From the NCBI RefSeq assembly GCF_000515395.1, contig NZ_KI911782.1, positions 4,928,070-4,992,069 of the forward strand: 64,000 bases of DNA. Direction: 5' to 3'. Position 1 is the stretch's first letter. Every line of letters starts with the position of its first letter. The notes beneath the pieces were generated by a model. The model saw nothing but the letters and a program-made list of their open reading frames with translations, was not told where the DNA came from and made no database searches. The translations under genes were made by a program, and so were the position numbers. This document shows positions 46,633 to 55,837 of this stretch, piece after piece. This DNA comes from Jiangella gansuensis DSM 44835 (GTDB lineage: Bacteria > Actinomycetota > Actinomycetes > Jiangellales > Jiangellaceae).

Positions 46633-47420
46633 TCGTCGCTCCCGTCGTCGAGCAGGTGCTGGCCGGTGCCGTCCCACACCAGCATCGGGCCGGAGCCGTA
46701 CGCGTCGCCCTCGACGTACGCCCGGATGACGACGATGCCGTGCACGCTGTCTCGGTCGATGATCACGTGCGAGACGCCTCGCCCGGCGAGGCCGGCCACG
46801 TCGTCGGCCTGCTCCGCGATCGACGCCACCACGGCGGGGTCGAACTCCTCGATGGTGAAGAACGAACCGAGGTCGTCGCCGGACACCTCGCCGTACGGCT
46901 CACTCTCGCCGAGTCCGCCGCCGTCGTAGGTGTACCTGTCGTACTGCGGCGCGTTCGGCGCGACCTGGGTGTAGGCATCGGCGCGGTCGGCGAAGACGGT
47001 GATGCTCTCGTAGGCTGTCGCGCCCTGCTTCTGGAGCCGGCCCATCAGCGATTCCAGCGCGCCGGGGGCGAACATGTTCACCGTCGCGTCATCGGCCGGG
47101 ACCGCGGCGTCGTCCGAGGCGCTCCGCCCGCTGTCGCCACCCGCCAGCAGCACGGCGGCGCCGAGCAGACCGACAACCAGGACGACGACGCCCACGACGA
47201 TCAGTGCCGCCGGCGACCGCCCGTTGCGGCCGCTCGGCGCGCCTGGAAGGTCGTCGACGACGGCGTCCAGCTCGCCCATGGACTGCGCGTAGCGGACCGT
47301 GAAGAAGCGCCGGGAGAGCTCGGCGTCGTCGATGCGGCCCTCGGCCCGGGCGGCTTCGAGCACCCGGGTGAAGCGCTCCCGGTCGGCGTCGCCGGGTCGC
47401 CGGCCCTGGTGTCCCCCCAT
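46629..47420 (-). CDS. DUF1707-type single-pass membrane protein (first of pair)
   Basis: Protein of 263 residues with the same plan as the next gene: DUF1707 (D-A-D-R-E-R-F-T-R-V-L, then G-R-I-D-D-A-E-L-S-R-R-F), a Gly/Val-rich transmembrane helix near residues 70-90 and an extracytoplasmic domain. The ATG at 47420 fits the short N-terminus of the family. It lies 22 nt after menG and may be read from the menG promoter. Confidence 0.8.
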   Translation of the reverse strand: MGGHQGRRPGDADRERFTRVLEAARAEGRIDDAELSRRFFTVRYAQSMGELDAVVDDLPGAPSGRNGRSPAALIVVGVVVLVVGLLGAAVLLAGGDSGRSASDDAAVPADDATVNMFAPGALESLMGRLQKQGATAYESITVFADRADAYTQVAPNAPQYDRYTYDGGGLGESEPYGEVSGDDLGSFFTIEEFDPAVVASIAEQADDVAGLAGRGVSHVIIDRDSVHGIVVIRAYVEGDAYGSGPMLVWDGTGQHLLDDGSDE

Positions 47421-47442
47421 GGCGTCGGATCGTAGCGAGCCG

Positions 47443-48135
47443 TCAGGGCCGCACCGCGTGGTGCAGTGCCACGACGCCGCCGCTGAGGTCGCGCCAGCGC
47501 ACCTGGGACCAGCCGGCGCGGTGCATCCGGGCGGCCAGGCCGCGCTGGTCGGGCCAGTCCCGGATGGACTCGGCGAGGTAGACATAGGCGTCCGGGCTGC
47601 TCGACACCCGCCGGGCCACCGCCGGCAGCGCCCGCATCAGGTATTCGACGTAGACGGTGCGGAACGGCGCCCACGTCGGGTGGCTGAACTCGCAGACGAC
47701 GACGCGGCCCCCGGGCCGGGTGACCCGCAGCATCTCGCCCAGCGCCGTCTCGGTGTCGTGGACGTTGCGCAGCCCGAACGACATGGTGACGGCGTCGAAG
47801 GCATCGTCGGCGAACGGAAGCCGGGTTGCGTCGCCGGCCACGAACGGCAGCGCCGGATGGGTGCGCTTACCGGTCCGCAGCATGCCCAGCGAGAAGTCGC
47901 ACGGGACGACGTGGGCGCCACGGTCGCGGAACGGAGCGCTGGAGGTGCCCGTGCCGGCGGCGAGATCGAGCACCCGTTCGCCCGGCTTCGCGCCGATGGC
48001 ACGGACCACCTCCCGGCGCCAGGCGCGGTCCTGCCCCAGCGAGAGGACGTCGTTGGTCAGGTCGTAGCGCTCGGCGACGTCGTCGAACATCGCCGCGACC
48101 TCGTGCGGCTGCTTGTCCAGGGAGGCGCGGGTCAC
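47443..48135 (-). CDS. menG: Demethylmenaquinone methyltransferase
   Basis: SAM-dependent C-methyltransferase of the UbiE/MenG family (230 aa), last ring step of menaquinone synthesis. Motifs are [31 protein letters not shown] and S-F-G-L-R-N-V-H-D, then E-F-S-H-P. GTG 48135 is supported by TACAGT 8 nt upstream (leaderless) and by the divergent menF start. Confidence 0.95.
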   Translation of the reverse strand: MTRASLDKQPHEVAAMFDDVAERYDLTNDVLSLGQDRAWRREVVRAIGAKPGERVLDLAAGTGTSSAPFRDRGAHVVPCDFSLGMLRTGKRTHPALPFVAGDATRLPFADDAFDAVTMSFGLRNVHDTETALGEMLRVTRPGGRVVVCEFSHPTWAPFRTVYVEYLMRALPAVARRVSSSPDAYVYLAESIRDWPDQRGLAARMHRAGWSQVRWRDLSGGVVALHHAVRP

Positions 48136-48143
48136 AACCGACA

Positions 48144-48188
48144 ACTGTAGACCGCGCGGCGACGGGTTGGCGCGTGCGGCCGTACGCT
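48144..48188. promoter_or_regulatory. Divergent leaderless promoters menG/menF
   Basis: Within the 61-nt gap, TACAGT on the minus strand (48144-48149) is 8 nt from the menG GTG, and TACGCT on the plus strand (48183-48188) is 8 nt from the menF GTG. Both spacings imply leaderless mRNAs from back-to-back promoters. Confidence 0.6.
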
Positions 48189-48196
48189 TGGTGTTC

Positions 48197-49453
48197 GTGA
48201 CGACACTCCCCGCCGCCGCACCGATGGTCGTGCGCACCATCGAGGTCGGCGATCCCGGGCCGTTGCTGAAGCTGCTGCCTGAAGACGGCGCACCCATGGC
48301 CTGGATCCGGCGCGGCGAGGGCGTCGTCGGCTGGGGCGAGGCGGCCCGCTTCGACACCGTCGGGGCCAACCGGTTCGGTGCCGCCGACCGCTGGTGGCGG
48401 CGCATGGTCGCCACCGCGGTGGTCCGCGACGAGGTACGGCTTCCCGGCACCGGCCCGGTGGCGTTCGGCTCGTTCGCCTTCGAGGACGTGCCGGGTGAGT
48501 CGTCGCTGGTGCTGCCGGAGATGGTCGTCGGGCACCGCGCCGGGCGCTGGTGGGTGACCACCGTGAGCGTGTCGGGCAACCTGCCCGGCCTGCCCGACCT
48601 GCCCGCGGTGAGCGCGCCCCGGCGCCCCCACGACATCACCTACTCCGACGGCACACGCAGCGGTGCGGAGTGGGAGACCATCGTCGCCGAGGCGGTGCGG
48701 CGCATCACCGCCGGGGACCTGGAGAAGGTCGTGCTGGCCCGCGACCTGATCGCCGAAGGCGCGGATCCGATCGACCGGCGCTGGCCGGTCCAGCGGCTGG
48801 CCGAGCGCTACCCGCGCTGCTGGACGTTCAGCGTCGACGGCCTCATCGGCGCCACGCCGGAGTTGCTGGTGCGGCGCGAACGCGGCCTGGTCACGTCGCG
48901 CATCCTGGCCGGCACCATCCGCCGGACCGGCGACGACGCCCGCGACCTCGCCCTGGCGGCGTCGCTGGCCCGCTCCAGCAAGGACCTCGAGGAGCACGAA
49001 TACGCCGTCCGCTCCGTCGCCGAGGCGCTGACGCCGTTCTGTTCCAGCATGAACGTGCCGGAGACGCCGTTCGTGCTGCACCTGCCCAATGTCATGCACC
49101 TGGCCACCGACCTGGCCGGCGTCACCGACGACGCCGCCTCGTCGCTGGCACTGGCGGCCGCACTGCACCCGTCGGCCGCCGTCGGCGGCACCCCCACCGA
49201 CGCCGCCCGGGAACTCATCCGCGAGATCGAAGGGCTGGACCGGGCGCGTTACGCGGGCCCGGTCGGCTGGATGGACGGCGAGGGCGACGGCGAGTGGGGC
49301 ATCGCCCTGCGCTGCGCGGAGCTCGACCCCCACAACCCCGCCCGGCTGCGGCTGTTCGCCGGCTGCGGCATCGTCGCCGGCTCGGACCCCGCCGCCGAGC
49401 TGGCCGAGAGCGCCGCGAAACTCGTCCCCATGCGCGACGCCCTGTCCGTCTGA
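48197..49453 (+). CDS. menF: Isochorismate synthase
   Basis: Chorismate-binding enzyme (418 aa) that converts chorismate to isochorismate, first committed menaquinone step. The catalytic core shows [32 protein letters not shown] and [10 protein letters not shown], with C-G-I-V-A-G-S-D-P at the end. Menaquinone assignment over salicylate synthase rests on neighbouring menG and menD. GTG 48197 is chosen from the -10 distance; GTG 48191 also fits. Confidence 0.92.
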   Translation: MTTLPAAAPMVVRTIEVGDPGPLLKLLPEDGAPMAWIRRGEGVVGWGEAARFDTVGANRFGAADRWWRRMVATAVVRDEVRLPGTGPVAFGSFAFEDVPGESSLVLPEMVVGHRAGRWWVTTVSVSGNLPGLPDLPAVSAPRRPHDITYSDGTRSGAEWETIVAEAVRRITAGDLEKVVLARDLIAEGADPIDRRWPVQRLAERYPRCWTFSVDGLIGATPELLVRRERGLVTSRILAGTIRRTGDDARDLALAASLARSSKDLEEHEYAVRSVAEALTPFCSSMNVPETPFVLHLPNVMHLATDLAGVTDDAASSLALAAALHPSAAVGGTPTDAARELIREIEGLDRARYAGPVGWMDGEGDGEWGIALRCAELDPHNPARLRLFAGCGIVAGSDPAAELAESAAKLVPMRDALSV

Positions 49454-49520
49454 ACCCGGCAGCCGCGGGCGGGAGGTGCTACTTGCGCTACGCTTGGAGC
49501 AGGGCGGCCTGGAGGTGCTC

Positions 49521-49793
49521 ATGACGCGAACGATCAGCCACCGCGAACTCCGAAACCTGAGCGGCGAGGTGCTCCGGGAGGTCAAAGCGGGCGAAGTGAT
49601 CGAGGTGACCAATCGGGGTGAGCCCGTGGCCGTGCTGATGCCGGTGTCTGGATCCGCTTACGAGCGTCTTGTCGCGGCCGGAAAGGTCAGGCTCGCGGAG
49701 CAGGGTCGTTCCGTGGACCTCACGCAGCTGCCGCGGCGGCGCAGCAGCGAATCGACCGCGGACATCATCGCCGACCTGCGCGGCGATCGGTGA
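49521..49793 (+). CDS. Phd/YefM-type antitoxin
   Basis: Antitoxin of 90 residues: M-T-R-T-I-S-H-R-E-L-R-N-L-S-G-E-V-L, V-T-N-R-G-E-P-V-A-V-L-M-P and a variable C-terminus that would wrap the toxin. GGAGG precedes the ATG, and TACGCT (49489-49494) is a possible -10. The 4-nt GTGA overlap with the PIN-domain gene shows a type II module. Confidence 0.9.
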   Translation: MTRTISHRELRNLSGEVLREVKAGEVIEVTNRGEPVAVLMPVSGSAYERLVAAGKVRLAEQGRSVDLTQLPRRRSSESTADIIADLRGDR

Positions 49794-50182
49794 TCATCTA
49801 CGTCGACACGTCGGCGGCGATGAAGCTGGTCGTGGAGGAAGACGAATCCGCGGCTGCGGCGCGCCACCTCGAAACTCAACGACACGACAACACGCTGGTG
49901 TCGTCCCTGCTCCTGCACGTCGAGCTCCATCGGGCCGCATCGCGCCGGCCCGAGCAGGTCCCTCGTGACGTTGTCGCGGACGTGCTGTCCACGATCGACC
50001 TGGTCGACATCGAACGCAGCGATCTGCTGACAGCGGCTGCCCTTCCCGGTGGGCTGCGATCAGGCGATGCGATTCATCTCGCTGCCGCGCTCCGCCTCGG
50101 AGCCGACCGCGTCGTCGCCTACGACAAGGAACTCCTCTCCGCCGCGTCAGCGGCCGGTTTGTCCGTCACCAGTCCGGTCTGA
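49790..50182 (+). CDS. vapC: VapC-type PIN-domain toxin
   Basis: PIN-domain ribonuclease (130 aa, GTG start). The acidic residues are in Y-V-D-T-S-A-A-M-K-L, L-L-L-H-V-E-L-H-R-A, G-D-A-I-H-L-A-A-A and V-A-Y-D-K-E-L, so the active site is complete. Pairing a Phd-type antitoxin with VapC is common. The module lies between menF and the convergent menD. Confidence 0.93.
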   Translation: MIIYVDTSAAMKLVVEEDESAAAARHLETQRHDNTLVSSLLLHVELHRAASRRPEQVPRDVVADVLSTIDLVDIERSDLLTAAALPGGLRSGDAIHLAAALRLGADRVVAYDKELLSAASAAGLSVTSPV

Positions 50183-50209
50183 ACCCCCGGCGGGCGGCCA
50201 CGGACCGGG

Positions 50210-51886
50210 TCAGGACAGCGCGGCGTCGACGGCGGCTCGGATGCGTGCGTGCAGGTCGCGCAGGGCGGCCCGGTCGACCGGCACTTCGACGACGCTGCGT
50301 CCGGCCGGCGGCGAGGCCAGCGCGGCGCGCAGCGAGTCCAGGTCGCTCGCCCGGCGGTGCGGCACGCCGTAGCCGGCACACAACGCCGCCAGGTCGGCGC
50401 CGTGCGGGGTGCCGAAGACGCGCTCGAAGCGGGCCGCGTGGGCGGGTTCGCCGTGTTCGAGCAGGGCGAAGATGCCGCCGCCGTCGTCGTTGACGACGAC
50501 GACCTGCAGGTCGGGCTGTTCCTCCAGCGGGCCGAGGAGGAGGCCGCCGGCGTCGTGCAGGAAGGTGAGGTCGCCGACGAGCGCGCGGGTGGGGCGCCCG
50601 GTGGCCAGGGCGACTCCGGTGGCTGTCGAGAGCGTGCCGTCGATGCCGGCGAGCCCCCGGTTGGCCAGCACGGACCCGTCGTCGGCGCCGGCCGGGGACG
50701 GCGCGGCGGCGAGGTCGAGGTCGCGGACCGGGTTGGACGAGCCCGTCATCAGGTACTCCCCCGGCTGCCGTGCCGCCCAGACCGCTGCCGCCACGGCCGG
50801 GCCGGTGAGCGGACCGGCGGCGGCGACGTCGTCGACGGCCTGTTGGGCGGCCTTGCCGGCCTGCTGCCAGGCGGACAGCCAGTCGCCGTGCCGGCTGGGG
50901 CCGCCGGCGTGCACGGACGATACGACGCGGGCGGCGCGGCGGCCGGCGTCGGGCCATTCGGGGCCGCGGCCGGCCACCACCACGATCTCGACGTCGCTTC
51001 GTGCCAGCAGCGCGCTGACCGGCCGGGACAGGGTCGGGTGGCCGAACACCACAGCCCGTTCGATGCGGCCGCCGAGGTCCGGGCGCGGCACCAGCAGCCG
51101 GTACGGGCCGATGGCGCAGGCACCGGCCCGGGCACCCGACGACGGTTCGGCCAGCATGGGGTGGCCGGCGGCCTCGGCGAACTCGCGGGCCGCGGCTCCG
51201 GCGCGATCGCCGGCGACGACGACGGTGCGGGGCCCGTCGTCCAGCAGCACCGGCTCCACGGCGGCCAGCGGGTCGACGCGGACCGCTCCCGTGACCTCGA
51301 CCGGGGACTCGCTGCCGCTGTCGGCGCCGGAGTCCAGGTCGGGGACGAGCGGCTCGCGGAAGGCGAGGTTCAGGTGCGCCGGCCCGGGGTCGCCGGAGCG
51401 GACGCCGTCGGCGGCGGCCAGCGCGCGGGCTACCAGGTTGCGCAGGTCGGCTGCCTCGCCGGGCCGCCCGAACGGCGCCGGGACATCGGCGAAGAACCGC
51501 ACCGCGGTCCCGAAGATCCGCACCTGGTCGGTGGTCTGGTTGGCGCCGGTGCCGCGGACCTCGTGCGGACGGTCGGCGGTGAGCAGCAGCAGGGGAACCC
51601 CGCCGTGCGCGGCTTCGAGGACCGCCGGGTGCAGGCTGGCCACCGCGGTGCCGGACGTGGTGACCACCGCGACCGGGCCGCTCCCCCGGGCCAGTCCGAG
51701 CGCTGTGAAGGCGGCTACCCGCTCATCGATGCGCACGTGCAGCCGCAGTTCGCCGCGGCCGGCGGCGTCGGCGAGAGCATGCGCCAGCGGTGCGCTGCGG
51801 GAGCCGGGCGCCAGCACCGAATGGCGGACGCCCCGGCGGACCAACTCGGCCACCAGTGCCCGGGCCGCCGCGGTCGAAGGGTTCAC
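50210..51886 (-). CDS. menD: SEPHCHC synthase MenD
   Basis: TPP-dependent enzyme (558 aa) joining isochorismate and 2-oxoglutarate. Seen are L-A-P-G-S-R-S-A-P-L-A, R-I-D-E-R-V-A-A-F-x-A-L-G-L-A, T-S-G-T-A-V-A, T-A-D-R-P-H-E-V-R-G-T-G-A-N-Q-T-T, and the TPP motif G-D-L-T-F-L-H-D-A-G-G-L with V-N-D-D-G-G-G-I-F. GTG 51886 is at the family N-terminus; CAGAAT lies 7 nt upstream (possibly leaderless). Convergent with vapC. Confidence 0.96.
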   Translation of the reverse strand: MNPSTAAARALVAELVRRGVRHSVLAPGSRSAPLAHALADAAGRGELRLHVRIDERVAAFTALGLARGSGPVAVVTTSGTAVASLHPAVLEAAHGGVPLLLLTADRPHEVRGTGANQTTDQVRIFGTAVRFFADVPAPFGRPGEAADLRNLVARALAAADGVRSGDPGPAHLNLAFREPLVPDLDSGADSGSESPVEVTGAVRVDPLAAVEPVLLDDGPRTVVVAGDRAGAAAREFAEAAGHPMLAEPSSGARAGACAIGPYRLLVPRPDLGGRIERAVVFGHPTLSRPVSALLARSDVEIVVVAGRGPEWPDAGRRAARVVSSVHAGGPSRHGDWLSAWQQAGKAAQQAVDDVAAAGPLTGPAVAAAVWAARQPGEYLMTGSSNPVRDLDLAAAPSPAGADDGSVLANRGLAGIDGTLSTATGVALATGRPTRALVGDLTFLHDAGGLLLGPLEEQPDLQVVVVNDDGGGIFALLEHGEPAHAARFERVFGTPHGADLAALCAGYGVPHRRASDLDSLRAALASPPAGRSVVEVPVDRAALRDLHARIRAAVDAALS

Positions 51887-51938
51887 GCCGTCGATTCTGC
51901 CCTGTGCACCCGGCGGACTCGTCGTCTGGCCGCGGCCG

Positions 51939-53081
51939 TCACGTGGCCGGCGTCTCCTCGTCGGCCACTCGGCGCAGCCAGGTGAAACCGGTGTTGCTGC
52001 CCTGGCACGTCTGCAGGATGACGTCGCAGGAGTCGCCGCAGGTCCAGTCGGACGCCGGGCCGAGCGCGGCGCCGCGGCCCTGGCCGATGACGCGGTCGAC
52101 CACCTCGTACAGCCCGGCGAACTCGCCCTCCAGCTCGACGTAGGTGTTCACCGGCAGGGAGTTCCACCACGCGTTGCCCAGGTAGTCGTGTGCGACGACG
52201 AAGTTGCCGGACGACACCGGCGTGTAGTGGCAGCCGACGCCGTTGGCGAGGTTGTCGATGTCGACGGAGTCGTCGCACTGCTCGACCGGGATGGTGCGGA
52301 CATCGTCGCCGAGTGCCAGGGCCTCGTCGCTGATCACCGCGCCGAAGCGGCTGCCGCCGGCGTAGCTGAAGCGGAACCGTGCGGTCTCCTCCGCGTCGGC
52401 CTGGGCGACCGCGGTGCCCTCGGCGCCGGTGACGGCGTTGGTCAGCGACGCCCAGTCGTCGCCGTCAGCCTGCTGCAACTCCAGCCCGCCCACGATCGGC
52501 ACACCGCCCTCAGTGGTCCATGCCGCCGTGACGGAGACCTCGCCGTCTTCGCCGGCCTCGGCGGTGGCGGTGATGCGCGAAGGCATCGGCGCACCCGCGG
52601 TGACGACGACCTCGCCGGACGTCACCGCGTCGAGCTCCGGGCCCCCGCCGTATGCGAGGCGGTAGACACCCGACGCCGGGACCTGCACGTCGACGTTGCC
52701 GGCGCCGCTGTCGACCGGCACGGACGTCACAGTCGCCCAGGAGTTGCCCTCGATGCGCTGTAGGTCGACCTCGCCGCTGACCGGGTCGCCGTCGGAGGTG
52801 GTCCACGTGACACCGAAGCGCACCGAGCTGTTCGGGCGGACCTCGGCCGGAGCGGTCAGGGTCAACGGGCCGGCCGGCGGGTCGGCATCGGGCTCGGCGG
52901 CGATGGGGCCGGCCACCTGTTCCTCGGCAGGCGAGGCGGCGACCTGGACGACCGCGTCCTCGGCACCGCCGGAGCCGTCCGTCGACGCGTCGTCGCCACC
53001 ATTGGTGGCTCCGACGATGGCGAACACGGCGGCACCGGCAAGTGCCACCACGCCGGCTCCGGCAGTCACGCGGTACTTCAT
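51939..53081 (-). CDS. Secreted or anchored protein with Ig-like repeats and sortase-like C-terminus
   Basis: Protein of 380 residues. An N-terminal signal/anchor (M-K-Y-R-V-T-A-G-A-G-V-V-A-L-A-G) is followed by an acidic linker. Two ~95-residue beta-rich domains resemble each other (S-V-R-F-G-V-T-W-T-T-S-D-G versus E-V-S-V-T-A-A-W-T-T-E-G-G, both followed by L-Q-R/Q and W-A-T/S). The C-terminal ~100 residues contain V-V-A-H-D-Y-L-G-N-A-W-W-N-S-L (His 298), I-L-Q-T-C (Cys 359) and W-L-R-R (Arg 370-371). Their order and spacing (61 and 11-12 residues) match the sortase His-Cys-Arg triad. Other Cys could form disulfides. Sortase assignment is inference. Confidence 0.6.
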   Translation of the reverse strand: MKYRVTAGAGVVALAGAAVFAIVGATNGGDDASTDGSGGAEDAVVQVAASPAEEQVAGPIAAEPDADPPAGPLTLTAPAEVRPNSSVRFGVTWTTSDGDPVSGEVDLQRIEGNSWATVTSVPVDSGAGNVDVQVPASGVYRLAYGGGPELDAVTSGEVVVTAGAPMPSRITATAEAGEDGEVSVTAAWTTEGGVPIVGGLELQQADGDDWASLTNAVTGAEGTAVAQADAEETARFRFSYAGGSRFGAVISDEALALGDDVRTIPVEQCDDSVDIDNLANGVGCHYTPVSSGNFVVAHDYLGNAWWNSLPVNTYVELEGEFAGLYEVVDRVIGQGRGAALGPASDWTCGDSCDVILQTCQGSNTGFTWLRRVADEETPAT

Positions 53082-53141
53082 GCCTCTATCTTCCATGATC
53101 ACAGACGTTCGCCGGCGACGGCCCCGCGGACTCATGTCCGA

Positions 53142-53930
53142 TCAGACGGCTGACGCCTGCTGTTCGTTCCACCCTTGTGGCGGATGCGGGTAGCCCATGG
53201 ACGACGAGATCTCCCGGGCGGCCTCCATCAGCGGCCCGGTGGCGGCCTCCATGAGGTTCTCGTTGAACCGCGTGGACGGCCCGGAGACGCTGAGCACCGC
53301 CATCTCCGACAGCGACACCCGGATCGGTGCGGCGACGGTGTGAACGCCGCGCATGGTCTCTTCGAACGCCCACTCGTAGCCCTGCTCGTGGATCCGCTCC
53401 AGCCGCGCCAGCAGGCCGTTCAGCGTCGGCGGGTCGACGTGGGTGAACGCCGCCTCACCCACGTCCGCCGCGAACCTGATGACCTCGTCGCGGGTCAGGC
53501 CGGCCAGCAGGATACGGCCGGACGCGCCCGCCCAGAGCGGATACGGCCGGCCGAGCTCGGCTTTCACCTTGAGCCCGGACCGGGCCTCGAGCTGTTCGAC
53601 GTAGATGCGGGCTGACCCCGCGCGTACCGCCAGCGCGATGGTCTCGTCGAGTTCATCGCGCAGCCGGGCCATGTACGGCATGGCCTGCGCCCGCACGTCG
53701 ATGCGCTCGCGGTAGGCCATGCCGAGGGTCAGCGTGCGCGGGCCGAGGCCGTAGCGGCGGGTGGCCTGGTCCTGCCGCACCAGGCCGCTGTCCTCGAGGG
53801 ACTGCAGCAGGCGCTGCGCGGTGCTCTTCGGCACGTCGGTGAGCACGCTGATCTCGCGGGCGCTCATGTCGCGGCCGGCGTCCGCGAGGGCGGACAGGAC
53901 GTCCGCCGCCTTACGGACCGACTCGTTCAC
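53142..53930 (-). CDS. IclR-family transcriptional regulator
   Basis: IclR regulator (262 aa, GTG start with GGGAGGGGG upstream). The N-terminal winged helix reads V-N-E-S-V-R-K-A-A-D-V-L-S-A-L and V-P-K-S-T-A-Q-R-L-L-Q-S-L-E. The effector domain has A-G-A-S-G-R-I-L-L-A and G-V-H-T-V-A-A-P-I-R. It lies next to the ABC transporter genes on the same strand and is the probable controller of the catabolic island. Confidence 0.92.
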   Translation of the reverse strand: MNESVRKAADVLSALADAGRDMSAREISVLTDVPKSTAQRLLQSLEDSGLVRQDQATRRYGLGPRTLTLGMAYRERIDVRAQAMPYMARLRDELDETIALAVRAGSARIYVEQLEARSGLKVKAELGRPYPLWAGASGRILLAGLTRDEVIRFAADVGEAAFTHVDPPTLNGLLARLERIHEQGYEWAFEETMRGVHTVAAPIRVSLSEMAVLSVSGPSTRFNENLMEAATGPLMEAAREISSSMGYPHPPQGWNEQQASAV

Positions 53931-53994
53931 GCGACCCCCTCCCCACCAGGTGTGTCGAGTATCCCATCGCGTCCGCGGGTGCGGCCGTCGCCGG

Positions 53995-54897
53995 TCACTT
54001 CCCCGCTCCGAGGGTGATGCCCTCGACGATCCGGCGGCCCAGCCACACGTAGAGCGCGAGCATGGGCAGCACGAGGATGCACACCCCGGCGAACAGGCCG
54101 CCGTAGTCGGCACCGGAGAACTGCATGCTCGACAGGAAGTTCAGCACCGCCAGCGACAGCGTGTAGTTGTCCACGCTCTGCAGGAAGACGATGCCCAGCA
54201 GGGTCTCGTTCCACATCGAGATGGCGTTCAGGATCAGCACCGTCACCATGCCCGAACGCGCCAGCGGAAGCATCACCTGGACGAAGGACCGCAGCGCGGA
54301 CGCGCCGTCGATGGCCGCAGCTTCCTCGATCTCACCCGGCAGCGACCGCATGAAGCCGGTCAGCAGGAAGACCGTGAACGGCACGTGGGTGGCGGTGTAC
54401 AGGATGAACAACCCGAACAGGCTGTTGACGAGGCCGACCCTGGACAGCATCTCGAACAGCGGGATGACGGTGACCTGCGCGGGGATGCCCAGCCCGAGCG
54501 CGAAGAACAGGCTCAGCGGACCCGCCGAGCGGTGCCGGACCCGGCTGAGGACGTAGGCGGCCGGCGCCGACACGACCAGCGTGCTGATCGACCCCGCCAC
54601 CGCCAGCACGACGGTGTTCACGGTCGCCCGGGCGAACCCGCTCTCGTTCCAGGCGTTGGACCAGTTCTCCAGGTGCAGCGCGGTCGGGATCCCCCAGGGG
54701 GCGGAGAAGATGTCCGGCGTCGTCTTGACCGACGACACGATCAGGAACAGGAAGATCAGGATGTTGAACGCGACGAAGCCCCACACCAGAACCCTGCCGG
54801 CGGCGCGGCCGGGCTCGGGCCGCGCGGTCCGGCGGCGCGGAGCCGGCTCGGGGGCGGCGCCGCGATCCCTCGTGAGCACGCTGGTCTCAGAACTCAA
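53995..54897 (-). CDS. Carbohydrate ABC transporter permease (MalG-like)
   Basis: CUT1-type permease (300 aa) with six helices and the EAA loop E-I-E-E-A-A-A-I-D-G-A-S-A-L-R. The TTG start at 54897 overlaps the upstream permease by 11 nt and has GGAGGG 7 nt before it. The N-terminal ~35 residues are a basic, Pro-rich tail. No ATPase gene accompanies it, so a shared MsiK/UgpC-type ATPase elsewhere is expected. Confidence 0.92.
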   Translation of the reverse strand: MSSETSVLTRDRGAAPEPAPRRRTARPEPGRAAGRVLVWGFVAFNILIFLFLIVSSVKTTPDIFSAPWGIPTALHLENWSNAWNESGFARATVNTVVLAVAGSISTLVVSAPAAYVLSRVRHRSAGPLSLFFALGLGIPAQVTVIPLFEMLSRVGLVNSLFGLFILYTATHVPFTVFLLTGFMRSLPGEIEEAAAIDGASALRSFVQVMLPLARSGMVTVLILNAISMWNETLLGIVFLQSVDNYTLSLAVLNFLSSMQFSGADYGGLFAGVCILVLPMLALYVWLGRRIVEGITLGAGK

Positions 54898-55837
54898 TGG
54901 GATCCCTCCGCATCATGCGCCGGAGGCCGACGACGAGGAACGCGAACAGCACCAGCATGAGAATCGCGGACGCCGAGGCGTAGCCGAACAGGTATGACGG
55001 GCTGCGGCCGCCGAACGACTCGCCGTACACGAACAGCGCGGAGTTCCAGACGCCGGGCGGCGGCAGGTCATTGGTGGTCCCGCCGAAGGCGTAGATGAAC
55101 TCGAAGATCTTGAGCGAGCTGATGGTCCAGTAGATGGCCGCCACCGAGATGACGTCCCAGGACAGCGGCAGCGTGACGTAGCGCAGCCGCTGCACGGCAC
55201 TCGCCCCGGCCAGGAGGGCGTCGTCGTAGAAGTACGGCGGGATGCGGTCGACGCCGGCCATGATGATGGTGACGTACAGGCCGGTCGAGAGCCAGACCGT
55301 GCCGACGAGAATCATGATGAAGAGGTTGTCGGCGTTCAGCCACGGGATCGGCTCGGTGCCGAAGAGCCGGTCCAGGATCGTGTTGACGGCGCCGTTGTGC
55401 TGGAAGATGAAGCCCCACACGATCGACAGCACGATGGCCGACACGATGTGCGGGAAGAACAGCACGGACCGGACGAAGGACTTCCACCGCATCTCCCGCA
55501 CCACCATGGTGAGCGCGAAGCTGATGACGAAGATCGCCAGCCCGGCCACGACCAGGATCACCAGCGTGTTCACCAGGGCGGTGCGGAATGTCGAGTCCTT
55601 CAGCAGCGCCGTGTAGTTGTCCAGGCCCGTCCACTCCATCGGGGACACGCCGTCCCAGCGGTGGAAGCTGATCCACAGCGCCGCCACCGTCGGCCCGATG
55701 ACGAACGCCAGGTGCAGCAGCAGTGCGGGGATGACGAACGGGAGGTACAGCCGCCGGCGGGCGCGCTCGAAGGCGGACATCCCGCCGGCGCCGTCATGCC
55801 GGCGGGTGTCCGTCCCGTTCCGGAATGCCAGGGCCAT
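54887..55837 (-). CDS. Carbohydrate ABC transporter permease (MalF-like)
   Basis: Second CUT1 permease (316 aa) with six helices, F-F-P-H-I-V-S-A-I-V-L-S-I-V-W-G-F-I-F-Q and the EAA-like loop Y-F-Y-D-D-A-L-L-A-G-A-S-A-V-Q-R. Its stop overlaps the MalG-like start and its own start touches the binding-protein stop. Confidence 0.92.
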   Translation of the reverse strand: MALAFRNGTDTRRHDGAGGMSAFERARRRLYLPFVIPALLLHLAFVIGPTVAALWISFHRWDGVSPMEWTGLDNYTALLKDSTFRTALVNTLVILVVAGLAIFVISFALTMVVREMRWKSFVRSVLFFPHIVSAIVLSIVWGFIFQHNGAVNTILDRLFGTEPIPWLNADNLFIMILVGTVWLSTGLYVTIIMAGVDRIPPYFYDDALLAGASAVQRLRYVTLPLSWDVISVAAIYWTISSLKIFEFIYAFGGTTNDLPPPGVWNSALFVYGESFGGRSPSYLFGYASASAILMLVLFAFLVVGLRRMMRRDPIEF

